From Mermis nigrescens (lineage: Eukaryota > Nematoda > Enoplea > Mermithida > Mermithidae), in NCBI GenBank assembly GCA_036768485.1, contig JAVLUZ010000415.1:1-64000 (forward strand): a stretch of 64,000 bases of DNA, given 5' to 3'. Below the pieces are notes generated by a model that did not search any database, was not told the DNA's origin, and saw only the letters and a list, made by a program, of their open reading frames with translations. The number at the start of each line of letters is the position of its first letter. The stretch's first letter is position 1. A program made the position numbers and the translations under genes. Positions 12,511 to 24,635 of this stretch are shown in pieces.

Positions 12511-13983
12511 AGGCGTTGCTAGGGCGCATTGGGGGCACATGCCTCCCCGAAATTTTTAGAAATTTTGTTGATCTTTCTGGTGCAATAATTGATGTCCAAA
12601 AAATGTGTTCAAAAAGGCAAAAACGTTAAAATTTTCCGACGCTTCGCGCAAGCTTGATTCAGCTAAAATAATCCAGCATTTCACATCAATTCAGTGATTT
12701 AATGCTATTTTTGTTCGTTGAATGTACTTGCGCATGCGTAGTTTGTCTATTCTCTGCTTTTCTTTAGAAGGACACATAATCCTATTTTAAATGAGAGGAA
12801 TGGCCAAATTTTCTTGTGTTTCTGCGCATTTCCTGTTTTCTGAGCTAAGAAGGCCACGGATGGGCCTGAAAACGATAGAACAAAAAGCACTTCATCTCAG
12901 ATTTGTGCAATGTATGTAGGAGTTCATCAATTTTAAGTGTTTTGGGTTTAATTCAGAACCGAGATTTGGCCAATTTACAAAAATTTTAAGGTTACTATGT
13001 ATTTAGCATTAAGGCGCTTCTTATACAGAATTTTCCGCGTTGCTCTGCTCCGGACCCCGCTGGCGCGTGCTTGAGCGCGCCACCCAGGATCCCCGGCCAT
13101 AAAATCATGTTGCATGCACGTGTACAACGAGATTTTTGGGAGGACAAAAAAGGTAAATGGGTTAGGCATTTCTAAAAATTTCCGGCGCTTCGCGCCCCGA
13201 ATTAGTTTGTCTGTTCTGTATGATTTAAGCGGTTTGACTCTAAAGAGCAAAAATGTCAAAATTTGCGCCGCTGGTTACTAATCTTTCTTTTTGTAAAGCT
13301 CCTCAGCATTGCGTTTAAAAGCCTGAATCAGTCAAGTCAAAATATCTTCATACTAAGTTAGTGATTCGCATTCTTCAAGAAGCTTGAACTTTTAAAATTC
13401 TTTGTAATTTAATAATTTTCTGCGCTGTCAGACTCACAGAGCTACGAAATGTTGATAGCGGTAAGGAATTGCTGAATTTCTTGATGATTTGCGTCACTTA
13501 AGATTTCCTTACTGGTTGTCAATAAAAAGGCTATAAATTCTACATGAAAACAGTAAAGTTTCAAAAAGTGTGCCCTTTTAAGCGTTTTTTTGTTTACTGT
13601 TGGCTCAAAAATCTCAAATTTCCGCGCTTCACGCCATATACACATTTTTTGATTATATTTTGTTCAATTTACTGATTTTTTCGAGTCTTTTCGAAATTTT
13701 CCTATACGTTTTTATGTCTTAGAAAGAATGAGCATTGTCTGAAACGTCAAAAAACAGTATTTTTGACGTGAACGTCGTTTTTAGTCCAAAAAAGGCACTT
13801 TTTAAAAATTTTCCCGGCCGAACCCCCTAGAATTCCCATGCTGTATATGTATGGGCTACAACTACCAAAGGTGGGAAAACTCCGTTTTACTATACATTAC
13901 GTTACTGGCATTCAATGCAAAAGTGTGTAGTCTTAACAAAATTTTTATGTATGCCCCCGAACCAAAATCCCGGCTACGCCTCT
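12511..13983. mobile_element. rep-G element with GCGCTTCGCGC motifs
   Basis: The left end CATAGGCGTTGC and the right end GGCTACGCCTCTG are imperfect inverted complements of a CAKAGGCGTWGC type, suggesting another hAT-like family. AATTACAC on the left and AATTATAT on the right may be a decayed duplication but are offset by two bases. Internal GGCGCTTCGCGCC-like motifs recur (12650, 13190, 13625) and also outside it (53320, 63875). A related end lies near 29085. No coding frame. Confidence 0.45.
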
Positions 13984-16180
13984 GAATTATATAGTTATTT
14001 GCTTAGTTTTTATAATTAATTTATTTACTAATTAATTTTCCAATGTGCTAAAAATTGAGTTTAAAAGATAGGCGAGTATTGCTAGAAGCAAATGACAAAT
14101 TATAAGCTCTGCAACTGCATACTACGCCAATGTCATCTGTTGCTGACACAAGCCATGGATTATGTACATAATTCTGCTTCGTATTGCAACACAATGCACC
14201 CGTTTTTATCGATTAGTTGCTTAGGATTTAGGACATCAAAATCGAATTGTACCACATACTGCTTTGCTAAGCACATTATCATAAACCTCATGCTAATGAA
14301 CTGGTAGGTATAACATTTGCGTAGTTGGCTGCCGAGATAACGCCGTGTCTCTCGACTCAGTTTGGAATAATTGAACGTATTTGTATGTACGTATAAGTTT
14401 GGAATTTTTGAGATTTTATATTATTTATTGTTATTTCATCATGTACAACATGCATCGCTTTTTGCGGAGTTTTTCATGGAAACGATCGAACGCCGATTCA
14501 AGAAGTAATGTCTTTTTTGTACTATTCAATCAATTACTTTTATGCTAAAATTCAGAATTCATTGGACAACAAAGGCTGAATTAGTCATGAAGGCTGACTG
14601 ATTTTTTTATATCATGTGCAGTTGTTATGAATTTGAATGTAAAATTGAATTTATTTCTTGTTCTTCAACCTGACTGTCGCATTTTGCAAACGATGATTTA
14701 ATGATTTATGAATTTTCAGACATTCACTAACAAAAAATGATTGATAGTGCAAAAGAAACCATTCTTTGAATTTTGTCAATCAGCTATCAACTCGTAAAGT
14801 AAACGTGAAAAAATTTCAAGAATCGAAATCTGGGAGTCTATGGAGATTTCTTTGCCTTCTGGGGCCGGTTCCATCAAACTTACAAATGACTAGTGACGCA
14901 GTTGTAAAAACTAGGGTTCCACCACTTATCAAAATTAGTAATTTTTAGTCGTGAAAACTAGGGTTCCACCGCGTATCTAAACTAGTAATTTTTGACAAGT
15001 TTGACAAGTAATCCTCTTGTAGTATCCTGAGTGAGCGCTCGTGGGACGTGTGAGGGCGGTGGGGGTATGCACCCTACAAGAAGACCGAATACCCCCAGAA
15101 ACCACAATACCCCCCAACCAGAAATCAATTTTTCATTTTTTGTTTTTTTTTCGCAATTTTTTGATGCCAATGGATGGATAGTGCTCGATGAGAAACGTTG
15201 AAAAATATTGTTTTCTCGCCATACCGCCATTTTTGAGGCCATTTTTTGACCTTTGAAAAAATCTTGCACCCCCAGAGATTTGGTGTCGCCTATCTATGAT
15301 GGCCAGGAACCACAGTAACCAAAATTCAATTTTGTGAGAATCTATTGATCTTTCATATTCTCTGGGGTAAGGTCCAGTCAGGCCCTAGCTCGGTCTGAAG
15401 GACAACTGGAGAACTTTTTTAGCCAGAATAACCTTAGTAATTTGTATAGCTAGACCTTAGAATAGCGTAAAAACTGACATAATTGTCGGTTTCTAATCGA
15501 TTTCAAACACTTTTGCCGCAAAGTTTGTATTTTTCTTTATTTTTGACCTTAATTTTGCCTTATTCTCCCAAGGAAATTTAGCACCTTGTATATAGGGAGA
15601 TCTAGACCTCAGACCTCACGTGCACATGTGTTCTTAATCCCCACACATCGATCCCATTTGTGCTGCTGATCTATAGGTTGTTGCTATTGACCATTATCAA
15701 AAAATATTACAACTTCTACAATTTTTCTTCTTAATTTGTTTAGCAAGTATAAATAACGATCTTTTGCATTCAAAGATGATTTGGGAGGCACAGGAACTTT
15801 TTAACAATGCCTAAGTTTTTGAGGTTCGACAGAGAACGTGTTCCAGGAGGCAGAATTTTTATTTTTAATGATTTGGTTTTTTGCTTTCAAATATTTTTTC
15901 TGTGTTCTAAAAATTTCGGATTTTGAATTTTCTACTAAGAAAATTTGTTTTTTTCACTGTTCGTGAAATCGTCGTAAGTAGGCCGAAATGTTATTATTTC
16001 CCTGGAAACGAATTGCGATATTGCAATGTTTCCTTTTATAATTTTCTCCTTGCCTAAATAACAAATCAATTTCGTGAAACAGCGATTGAAATGGAAAAAA
16101 TGTTGGACGGTAAATCTCTTGTCTCTTAAATTTTTTTGCAGCCATTTTTTGTTGAATTTTTGTACGTAAATCTTTTACAG
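13984..16180. other. region upstream of the aminotransferase exons
   Basis: No coding exon could be assigned here apart from a likely but unseen first exon of the downstream gene, which should carry the start codon and mitochondrial targeting sequence. The region also holds a degraded hAT-A copy (about 15036-15298). An alternative acceptor for the first visible exon ends at 16141. Confidence 0.4.
15036..15298 (+). mobile_element. degraded hAT-A element
   Basis: Family interior is clear (C-rich CCCCAGAA units, TTTTTTGATGCCAATGG, CGCCATACCGCCATTTTTGA), but both ends are mutated and no convincing 8-bp duplication is left. Confidence 0.6.
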
Positions 16181-17981
16181 TATACATTTCTTAAAGGTTA
16201 TTCAACGTTGATAGTCGAGCCATCTAGACCGTCGGTTAAAACGGCTATACCTGGGCCTAAGTCGCAAAAAATGAAGGCTAGCTTGAATGCGGCACAGGTA
16301 GTAAAATTTGATGGATTTGTATAATTGTCAGATTAATTTTTTTGTATTATCCTATCATTTCCCAAACTTTCCGTTAATGGGTAAATTATTTTTGGTATCG
16401 CTGCTAGATTTTTGTGATCGTCGTTTCAATTTTATTTGCAGAATGCAATGGGCATAAATTATTTCGTGGACGTTAAAAAATCGATCGGTAATTACGTATG
16501 CGACGCCGACGGTAATATGCTCTTAGATGCTTATACGATGATAGCATCACTGCCCCTGGGCTACAATCATCCCAGCTTAATTAGCTTGTTCAATAATTCC
16601 GACCTAGCGGTAAGCCCATAAAGAATGAAAAGAAATTAAAAATTAAAAAAGGGATTTTTATTACTCATTCACCGAAATATTCAAATTTCCTCATTTTTTC
16701 CTTTAGGCGATAGCGATTAATCGACCGGCTCTTGGTTATTTTCCGTCCACGGATTATCTGCCAAAAGTACACTCGGCTTTGCTATCAGTGAGTTATTTCA
16801 AAATTATTCGAATTCCTGAAGAATAGAAAAGCATGTAAATTTTAACAAATAACGAAAATGTAATGAAGTGTGGTGTAAAGTATAACTTAAACGCGCTACT
16901 ACAGTAAGGTGAAGAATTTAAAGTTCACTGAAATTTACGGCAATAAATACACATACAACGTGAGAAACGCTCTTTTTTAAAAATTGCTTTCTATTCCAAT
17001 TCAGTTCATTGCGTGGTTTAATCAAATTTGCATTATGCACAATATGCTTCATCACATGTTCTTGTCATTTCTTTTACTTATTATTTTTATCGTCTTATTT
17101 CTTTCATAATTTCCTTGTTTTGACCTTGATTTTTTTAAACTCTGGATAAAGGTTGCTCCAGACGGCTTGAACCAAGTGCAGACGATGATGTGCGGATCTT
17201 GTGCCAACGAAAACGCCATAAAGGCCGTATTTATAGGCTACATGGTCAGCAATACATGAAATATACTGTAAAATTTTAAATTTTCTATTCTATTTATCGT
17301 TTGTACGCGCAGAATAAAATAAGAGGCGACAGAAAGCATAGCGAAGAAGATATCAAATCTACGATGATCAATAAACCGCCTGGTTCGCCCAATTTAAGCA
17401 TCCTGTCCTTCCACGGATCGTTTCATGGCAGAACATTGGGTAACGCATTGTAAGCACGTTATGCTTTTTGTTTCAGTTTCCTTGAACTTTTGTTCGTCGC
17501 ATTTGTAGTTCGTTATTTAAATTAATTTACTGCAGCAAAAATATCCATGAAAATAAGAAAAGAATCGAAATCACGAAATTTTAAAATTTGAAAAAATGTA
17601 TTTCTCTCAAATATTTTATTTATTAATTATTATTAATTTCTAAATGAAATGTTTGAGAGAAATAAAATGTAAAAAGCAAAAAAGCGGCGTTCTAATATAT
17701 TTTTCAAATTTCGCTCCTCTTCAGGATGCTTATCGTTGACTCATTCGAAGGCCATTCATAAATTGGACATTCCGGCTTTAGATTGGCCCATCGCGCACTT
17801 TCCACGATACAAATATCCGCTAAGTGAATTTGTGAGAGAAAATCATAAGCAGGATAACGATTGCTTAGAAGGGGTATTCTGTATTAACCAGTAATAACTT
17901 ATATCGATAATAAAATAAAAATAATAATAATTATTATTATTAATAATGATAACAATAACAATAATAGTAATAATAATAATG

Positions 17982-18068
<87 letters not shown>

Positions 18069-21000
18069 GAAACAATAATAATAATAACAACAATAATAAT
18101 AATAGAAATAATAATAACATCAAATAAATAATAATACATTTTTTCATAAATTGGACATTCCGGCCTTAGATTGGCCCATCGCGCACTTTCCACGATACAA
18201 ATATCCGCTAAGTGGATAAATAAAAAAGTAATTAAAATGAAAGTAATTAATAATAATGAAAGTAATTAGATTTTAAAAAATTGAAAAGAAATTTCAACGC
18301 ATTAAGAAAAATTCGTTGGCTATTTAAGCGCGTAGCTCTGGGGGGAATGGGGGGGCCGGAACCCCCAAAATTCAAAAGAAACCGGAAAATAGGACTTTTT
18401 AAACGTTATTTTGTGCTATTTTTGGCCTTTTTGGACCACAGACCCCCCAAAATTGGTGTTGGTTCCCCCCTAAAATAGAACGGCCAGCTACGTGCCCGTG
18501 ACTATTTGCTTCTGTTCGACTTGACCTTTTACGCTATTTAATTGTCGGTTTAACCTTTATTTCTATCGTTATTGAACTCATTAATTTTTCATTATTCATT
18601 GTTTAACGCAATTCAAAAATTATTTATTGAATTATTTTTTATCATTTTAACTTTTTATTCAATTCATTATTTGTTTTATTTTTTATTCATTTTTTATTTT
18701 AATTCGTGTCTATTATTCAATGTTGTTATTATTTTTAATTATTCTACATTCAATATGCAATTTTATTATTTTATTATTTATTTTTCTACTTTACTTTTTA
18801 TTCGCTAATTATTTAATAATCATTCAATTATTTATTTTCAGCGTTTTATTTCATTCTTCATTTTATTGTCTATGCCTTTTATTTCTACACGTTTTGCATT
18901 TTTGCGACATGCGTGTAAATGTTTCCGAATCAGGTGCAAAGTTTGATAGAAGAGTGGCGGAAAAAAGAATGCCCAGTGGCTGGCGTCATTGTCGAGCCGA
19001 TTCAAGCCGAGGGCGGAGATTTTCACGCGTCGCCTAATTTTTTCGAGGAATTGCAACAAATTACGAAAAAAGTATTAGAACAATATTATAAAATTGATAC
19101 CGATGTCTCATGCCTTTAAAAAGCAGCATCCCCATTTCACATTTTGAGAAATAACAAAGTTACGTATAGTTCGATATTTCTTCGTTAATTTTTCATTTAT
19201 TTTATGTTATAATTTCGTAAATTTTTAAACTTTGCATTCCTAATTAGTTAAAAAATTTTATTTCATAATTTTAAATTCTAGAACAATTGCGCCTTTATTG
19301 TCGATGAAGTTCAAACTGGCTGCGGTTCCACGGGGAACATGTGGGCGCATGAAAGTTGGGGGTTGCCAGAGCCTCCCGATATTGTAACATTTTCTAAGAA
19401 AATGTTGCTCGGTGGTTACTTTTATAGTGACGAATATCGAGTTAACGAAGTAAGTCGAAAAACGAGAATTAAAGCATCTAAAACTTGACGACATTAAATA
19501 AAATTAATAGGTATTAAGAATCTTAAAAGAAAAAAGTAAAATTATATAGTAAATGGAAAAAAGGGACTGATCGCCTGATTGTTTAGTACGAATGTTAAGA
19601 AAATAAAAAATGAAAATAAAGTATCACAAATGAGCAAAAGAGCGAGTATTAGTTGTTAACGAGGAATTACACTCGTTTTATAGGCCTCTCTTTTTATTCA
19701 ATAATGGATATTTTATTTAATATTTTATTTTATTTCATAATATTCTTATCCTTATTTATTTTTTATCTTTTTCAATATTAAATATTTTATTCGATCTTTG
19801 CTGTTAATTAAGTCGAATGTCCCAAATCTAAGCCGGTGTAAAGCTGTGCTATTACAAACGTTCTTAAATTTAAGTTTTTCTTCGGTATAAAATTATGAAT
19901 TTTGTTTACTCGTCAGTAAAGTGGACTAGAATGAGAAAGTTTACTATTCTTTTTGCCTTCACTTTTTGACAATTCATTATTCGTCTAATTCGCTCCGAAG
20001 GTTTGTTCGGTGCTTTTCAGGCACGTAGCTGGTTTTCTGGATTGGGGGGGCTAAATTGTTGAAGTCAGGTATCTCAACAGTGTCCGGTAAACTATTCCAA
20101 ATGTTAGTGTATCTATGAGAAAAATTACTTTTATGCAAATTTGAACGAGCAGAAGGTTTAACTAATTTATACGAATTGAAAGCACGTGTGATATTGGTAT
20201 TAGCGATAAAAAGTCTTCGAATTTAAAACAAGAAAAAGCTCGAACGATTTAAAACATTTTACATAAGCATAGGTGTAAACGGCGCAGCTTAAGACGACAG
20301 AAATTCAATTCTTTCAAACGATCGTCATAAGATAAAGCACTGCGAAGCAAATATGCGTTTAGTAAACCTGCGTAGTACATTCTCGATGCGATCCATGTCA
20401 GTGATATAGTAGGGGTTCCAGACTGAGCATGCATATTCCATAATTGGACGTATATAGGTAACAAAAAGCGCGAATTAAATTTTCTCGGTCACGCGAGAAA
20501 AAAGATTTATTAATAAGAAAAGACCGGGAATAAGCTTTTTTTAATGATCTGATTATAGTGGTCCTAAAAACTGAGGTTTTTAGAAAGTAGAACACCAAGA
20601 TCGCGAATATATTCGAAATTTTCAGGGATATTTAGGCTGCTGAGGCAATAATTTATTTTAGGGTTGTTTTTTCCCAGATGAAGAACACAGCTTTTTTGAG
20701 AAGAAATCGAAGTTGCCATAATTTAGAGCAGCTTGAAATGTTATCTAAGCGAAATTGAAGAGAAACGTGGTCTGATGAAGGACCAATAACCTTAACATCG
20801 TCTGCAAACAAATATAAATTGATATTCACGGCAAAATCACATACATCGTCAATAAACATCATAAATAAAGTCGGACTCAAAGGTCTACGTTGCGGCCACC
20901 TCTAGTAATGGGTAGGTAAATAATCAGAAAACAAATTTTCGATACAAACGCGTTGGAATCGATCGCGAAGGAAAACATTCAACCATTCAAGAAGGTTACC

Positions 21001-22340
21001 TTTTAATCCAAAATTAGACAGCAGGTACGAAAATTGAATAATTCTACAAAACGCGCCATTAAATTCGTTATGTTCATCATGCCTTACTCAAACTTGGGCT
21101 GTTCGAAAGACAGAAGTTGAACAAAAAAACAGTAAATCTGACGCGAAGAGCCTAACCATTTTGGGCTTATTATTTCAAAAGTGCGCTAGAATCTATTCTG
21201 ACAGTCTTTAAAAAGCGCTTCAAGGATTTTCAACTTTTACCTCAGGGGTACCCTTATAAGAATTATTTGTATTTCCAAAATTTTGGGGGACTGGTCCCCA
21301 TATCCCTCCGAGAGCTACGTGACTATTGCTTTCCAGCCCTTCCGAATATTCAACACGTGGATGGGCGATCCGATAAAGCTGGTCATGTTAGAAGCCGTGG
21401 TAAACACTATAAAGCGAGACAATCTTTTGCAGCTGGTCAAATCGTCCGGTCAACGATTATACAAAGGCTTGTGTGACATACAGGTTAAATCGATTCACAT
21501 ATTTCAATGATTAAATACGCTTTTATGTTGCAACAATAATTATTAATCCATTTTAAAGTAATCATTGCCTTAAAAAGGGAGTATTTTTATATAAGTTGGA
21601 ATTTTTTAAACTTTTTATTCTTATTTTAACGCTAATCTGGTCCGAAACACTCATTCACTTGCTTATTTTTTGTTCCTGTCGCAGACTTGCTCATCACTTT
21701 CGTCTCACATTCTTTAAATTGATTTTCTATTATATTTTTGTACCGTATTTTCCTTTCCTTTGATTTTTCCCAAAACTTGGTTCGAGGTTCTTGTCGTCTT
21801 TCTTTGCTTTATGTCATTTTTAAATAATTGTGTTCTACACCACAATAGCCTTTGGACTTTGCACTCAATAAAGTGGTTTAAACGATTACTTCTTTTAAAA
21901 GCTTCTGAAAACGTTCAAGTTGTACAATTTACAAAAAAAAACAATAGTTGAAATGCATAGCAAATACTGTTATTCCATGTGTTGTGCAAACATTAAGTGT
22001 GCTTTCCAGGCAAAATATCCTGCTGTGTTGTCTAATGCAAGAGCTCAGGGAACATTCGCTGCCATCGATGTAAACAACGTCGAAACGCGTCAAAAATTAA
22101 TGAGCACGATACTGAGCAAAGGTACTTATTTCGAACAAAAGTATCACGCAGTGCGCACTCTATGCAATTCTTAGCTTATAAAGAATTACGATTCAAAATC
22201 GGACTTCGTAACATTTTTTAGGCTTACAACTTGGCGTTTGCGGCGAAAATAGCGTGCGTTTTAGACCGGCTCTAATTTTTGAACCAAAACACGTTGACAT
22301 ATGCTTGAACATTATAGAAAACGCAATGAAATCATTATGA
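16181..22340 (+). CDS. ABAT: 4-aminobutyrate aminotransferase (GABA transaminase), 11 exons, 5' incomplete
   Basis: Pyridoxal-phosphate enzyme that transfers the amino group of GABA to 2-oxoglutarate, normally in mitochondria. Exons I read: 16181-16297, 16442-16609, 16707-16787, 17152-17244, 17313-17439, 17725-17873, 18934-19071, 19282-19449, 21337-21483, 22010-22121, 22222-22340 (TGA at 22338). Together they total 1419 nt in one frame, 472 residues, all with GT-AG borders. Conserved blocks in order: [22 protein letters not shown] (cofactor phosphate site, keeping the CxxC pair that binds a 2Fe-2S cluster in the pig enzyme), SFHGRTLG (Phe and the carboxylate-binding Arg), [21 protein letters not shown] (Schiff-base Lys), NTWMGDP and RFRPALIF. 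No stop or frameshift is seen. The true start and targeting peptide lie upstream and were not found; the first exon border (acceptor TTTTACAG) is the least certain. Confidence 0.93.
17910..18135 (+). repeat. (AAT)n microsatellite in intron 6
   Basis: Nearly pure ATA/AAT trinucleotide run between two copies of the same exon segment. It produces long poly-Ile and poly-Leu frames that are not genes. Confidence 0.95.
18145..18214 (+). pseudogene. 70-bp duplicate of aminotransferase exon 6
   Basis: Matches 17757-17826, inside exon 6, at 69 of 70 bases (one C for T). It encodes the same [19 protein letters not shown] segment but has no acceptor at its left edge or donor at its right edge, so it should be spliced out with the intron. 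It sits just after the microsatellite. Confidence 0.9.
18325..18498 (+). mobile_element. hAT-B element in intron 6
   Basis: 174 bp, start TAAGCGCGTAGCT and end AGCTACGTGCCCG. Flanking 8-mers TGGCTATT (18317-18324) and TGACTATT (18499-18506) match at 7 of 8 bases. It has the same interior as 7158-7334 in opposite orientation. Confidence 0.75.
20018..21325. mobile_element. hAT-B-ended insertion carrying a retroelement, next to an acceptor
   Basis: Left end CAGGCACGTAGCTGG at 20018 and right end AGCTACGTGACTA at 21325 are hAT-B-type inverted ends. Flanks GTGCTTTT (20010-20017) and TTGCTTTC (21326-21333) match at 6 of 8 bases. The right flank is the pyrimidine tract of the acceptor for the exon at 21337. 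A non-LTR reverse transcriptase fragment (about 20060-21000, minus strand) occupies the interior, probably inserted into a hAT-B copy. Confidence 0.6.
20060..21000 (-). pseudogene. non-LTR retrotransposon reverse transcriptase remnant
   Basis: On the minus strand, pieces in slightly different frames read as the second half of a reverse transcriptase: a [17 protein letters not shown] segment, [12 protein letters not shown], then the catalytic LFADDVKV motif (about 20760-20800), and further downstream the IWNSLP motif typical of the C-terminus of CR1/Jockey-like LINE proteins (about 20090). Frame breaks and stops between them, and the missing endonuclease and N-terminal part, show it is a 5'-truncated dead copy. 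It runs antisense to the host gene, inside its intron. Confidence 0.8.
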
Positions 22341-22512
22341 TTTGTTACCCAAATTAATGACGCTTCCTTCGTTTCTTGATTTCGTCCTGCCTCGCCTTCT
22401 ATTATATCAATTGTAAAATGGTGTACCTATATGTTTCTACTTATATTGTAAACGCCAGCGCAGTCTTTTATGTCAAAATGTTTACAGATATACGTGCCTA
22501 ATATGTATATAT

Positions 22513-23960
22513 CATAGGTAGCACGATAGCGCTACCTAGAATTAGGTACTTGGCCATCCTTTTTCTTATATGTTTCTCACAGCGAGTGCGAAATTTGTGC
22601 CCCCCCCCTCACAGCAACAACGGCACACACCTGGGAGGTGCGGTTTTTTTTTAAATCGATGAATACTTAAAAAATTAGATGCCCGTCTTTTTTTGTTTAC
22701 ACTCAATACTGAGTTAGCAATGAGAGTGTAAATTGAAAAATCAAATAATTTGCGGAGGGCTAATTTTTTTGTAAATGTTGCCCCCGAGCTGTAGATTTCG
22801 AATCTGACCTTAAAGTTTCTTTTCACTCAATGGTTGTTGCATAAAAATGTAAAGTAAGCGGGTTTTATACTCTGCGTGTTTTCAGCTTATCTAACTCAAT
22901 TTTGGTTTCTGTGCAGTCCAATTGGTTTTATGATGTAGAGGGTTACAATATCTCAAGGACTAGTTTGTTATCTCTTTCATCGCAATATTGATCTGTGATC
23001 GTTTTAGTGTAAAGGGTTCGAGGCGAAAAACAAAATTTATTCAGCTACTATGCTAAGTAGGCGGAACAAGCTAATTATGATTAAAATGTGCCCTGTTCTT
23101 AGCGTTACAGATCCTAGTTTATTTTGTTTCTATACACCCAATATTGCGTTATTAGCACAAGTGTAAAGTTTGCACCAACTGATTAGTAGGTTACGAATCT
23201 GGTCTTAAAATTTCTTTACGCTTATCTTTGCACAGGAGTGTAAAGTAGACGTTTACCATTTTCATGTGCTGAAACATATCTAACTCAGTTTTACATTCTA
23301 TGCAATCTGATTGGTTTCAAAAGGTATACACTTATAAAATCTAGGGATGTTTTTTTGTTTTTTTTCGAAAAAGTAATATTTTCGAATTTAGAGACGGTTT
23401 ATTGTAAAGAGTCTGGGACAAAAAAAATTTTCCCTGCCGTATTCTCCACTTAGTAGACAGAACGCGGTAATTATCTCTAAAATGTACCTCGTCCCAAGCG
23501 CTACACGCCAAAATTTATTTTGTTTCTTTACAATCAAAATTGCATTATTAGTGCAGTTGTAAACTTTGCACTGAAAAACTTTTTTCGTCCAGAGCGTCGT
23601 GATCACACATGGGCATGGGGGGTTTGAAGGGGTATGCACCCCCCAGAAGTTGAAATACCCCCCCAGAAGTTGAAATACCCCCCCCCCAGAAATCAAAATA
23701 CCCCCTCAGAAAAAATTTTTTTTTTGCTTTTTTAGCAATTTTTTGATGCCATTGGATAGAGCTTAATGAGAAACGTCGAAAAATGGTGTTTTTTTCGCCA
23801 TACCACCATTTTTAAGGCCATTTTTGACCTTTAAAAATTTTTCACCCCCCCCCAGAAATTTTTTCACCCCCCCCAGAATTTTGGTGCTGCCCACCTATGG
23901 TCGTGATGATGAATTTTTAAAAAATGTTCTCTGTAAGGTCAGAATAACGAATCTGACCTT
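22513..23960 (+). mobile_element. rep-D-related element (subfamily), with nested hAT-A
   Basis: Starts with a rep-D-like hairpin variant (GTAGCACGATAGCGCTACC), followed by the family order of a CACCTGGGAGGTGCGG block near 22640 and many GTGTAAAG words. Its interior (22880-23240) matches, reversed, the 474-bp tandem units at 34846-36020. The right limit is uncertain. hAT-A lies at 23604-23899. Confidence 0.45.
23604..23899 (+). mobile_element. hAT-A element, perfect 8-bp duplication
   Basis: 296 bp, CACACATGGGC at the start and GCCCACCTATG at the end, flanked by exact GTCGTGAT at 23596-23603 and 23900-23907. It is longer than relatives because short CCCCAGAAGTTGAAATA and CCCCAGAATTT units are doubled at both sides. 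Confidence 0.85.
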
Positions 23961-24635
23961 TAAACTTTTCTACAGTCAGTGTTGTTGAGGTATGAAGAAG
24001 TGAACTTTCAATTATACATACATTTTCTAATGCCGATAGATAACTCCGTATTGAATATTGTTTGATCAGATTTTTCTTAGCTCAGAGGTTTTTGACTCGT
24101 CTTTAATAAATAATTATTTTATCATAAATGCACTATTCTTAAACTTCAGTAGAATGATGAATATTTTCAAAGTAGTATAATCAAGCTAAAATCTTCGCTG
24201 CGAGACTCAGTTAATGTGCATTGTATTGATAGACAGGCACCTAATCATATGTTCCGTTATGTCGCCATGTTTAAAAACCTGCAGCATAATAAGTATAGGA
24301 TGCTGTTTGAAAGTAGGGAAATGATTTCAGATTTTTATCTATTGTCCACAATACAGCGAAATCATGAGTGACAAAGTATTAAAATCCGCCGATATGTTGA
24401 GTTCGTGCAAGTGGCTGGCGTATCCGTTCTCGCATGTGGATTTAGAAAAAGAATAATGGGTTCAAATCTGAATACTGACTTTTTTCATTTTTTAATTCGC
24501 TCGGCAAAACTGCACTTCATTTGACTAATTCATTCATTTAGGTTAAGTAATACGCTGGCTTCTTCATTTATAGTTTTGCAAAACTCCAAATTTATGTTTA
24601 CTGTTTTATTTTAGGTGTCAGTATTTAATCATAAA
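23961..24635. other. no gene recognised
   Basis: AT-rich sequence with no convincing frame or repeat ends; a GGTTCAAATC word near 24450 was checked for a tRNA and rejected. Confidence 0.4.

Noticed and set aside
17843..18193. Open frames of 60-116 codons over the (AAT)n tract
   Set aside because: Poly-Ile, poly-Leu and poly-Asn produced by the trinucleotide repeat.
24430..24470. GGTTCAAATC as a tRNA T-arm
   Set aside because: No matching acceptor, D or anticodon stems around it.
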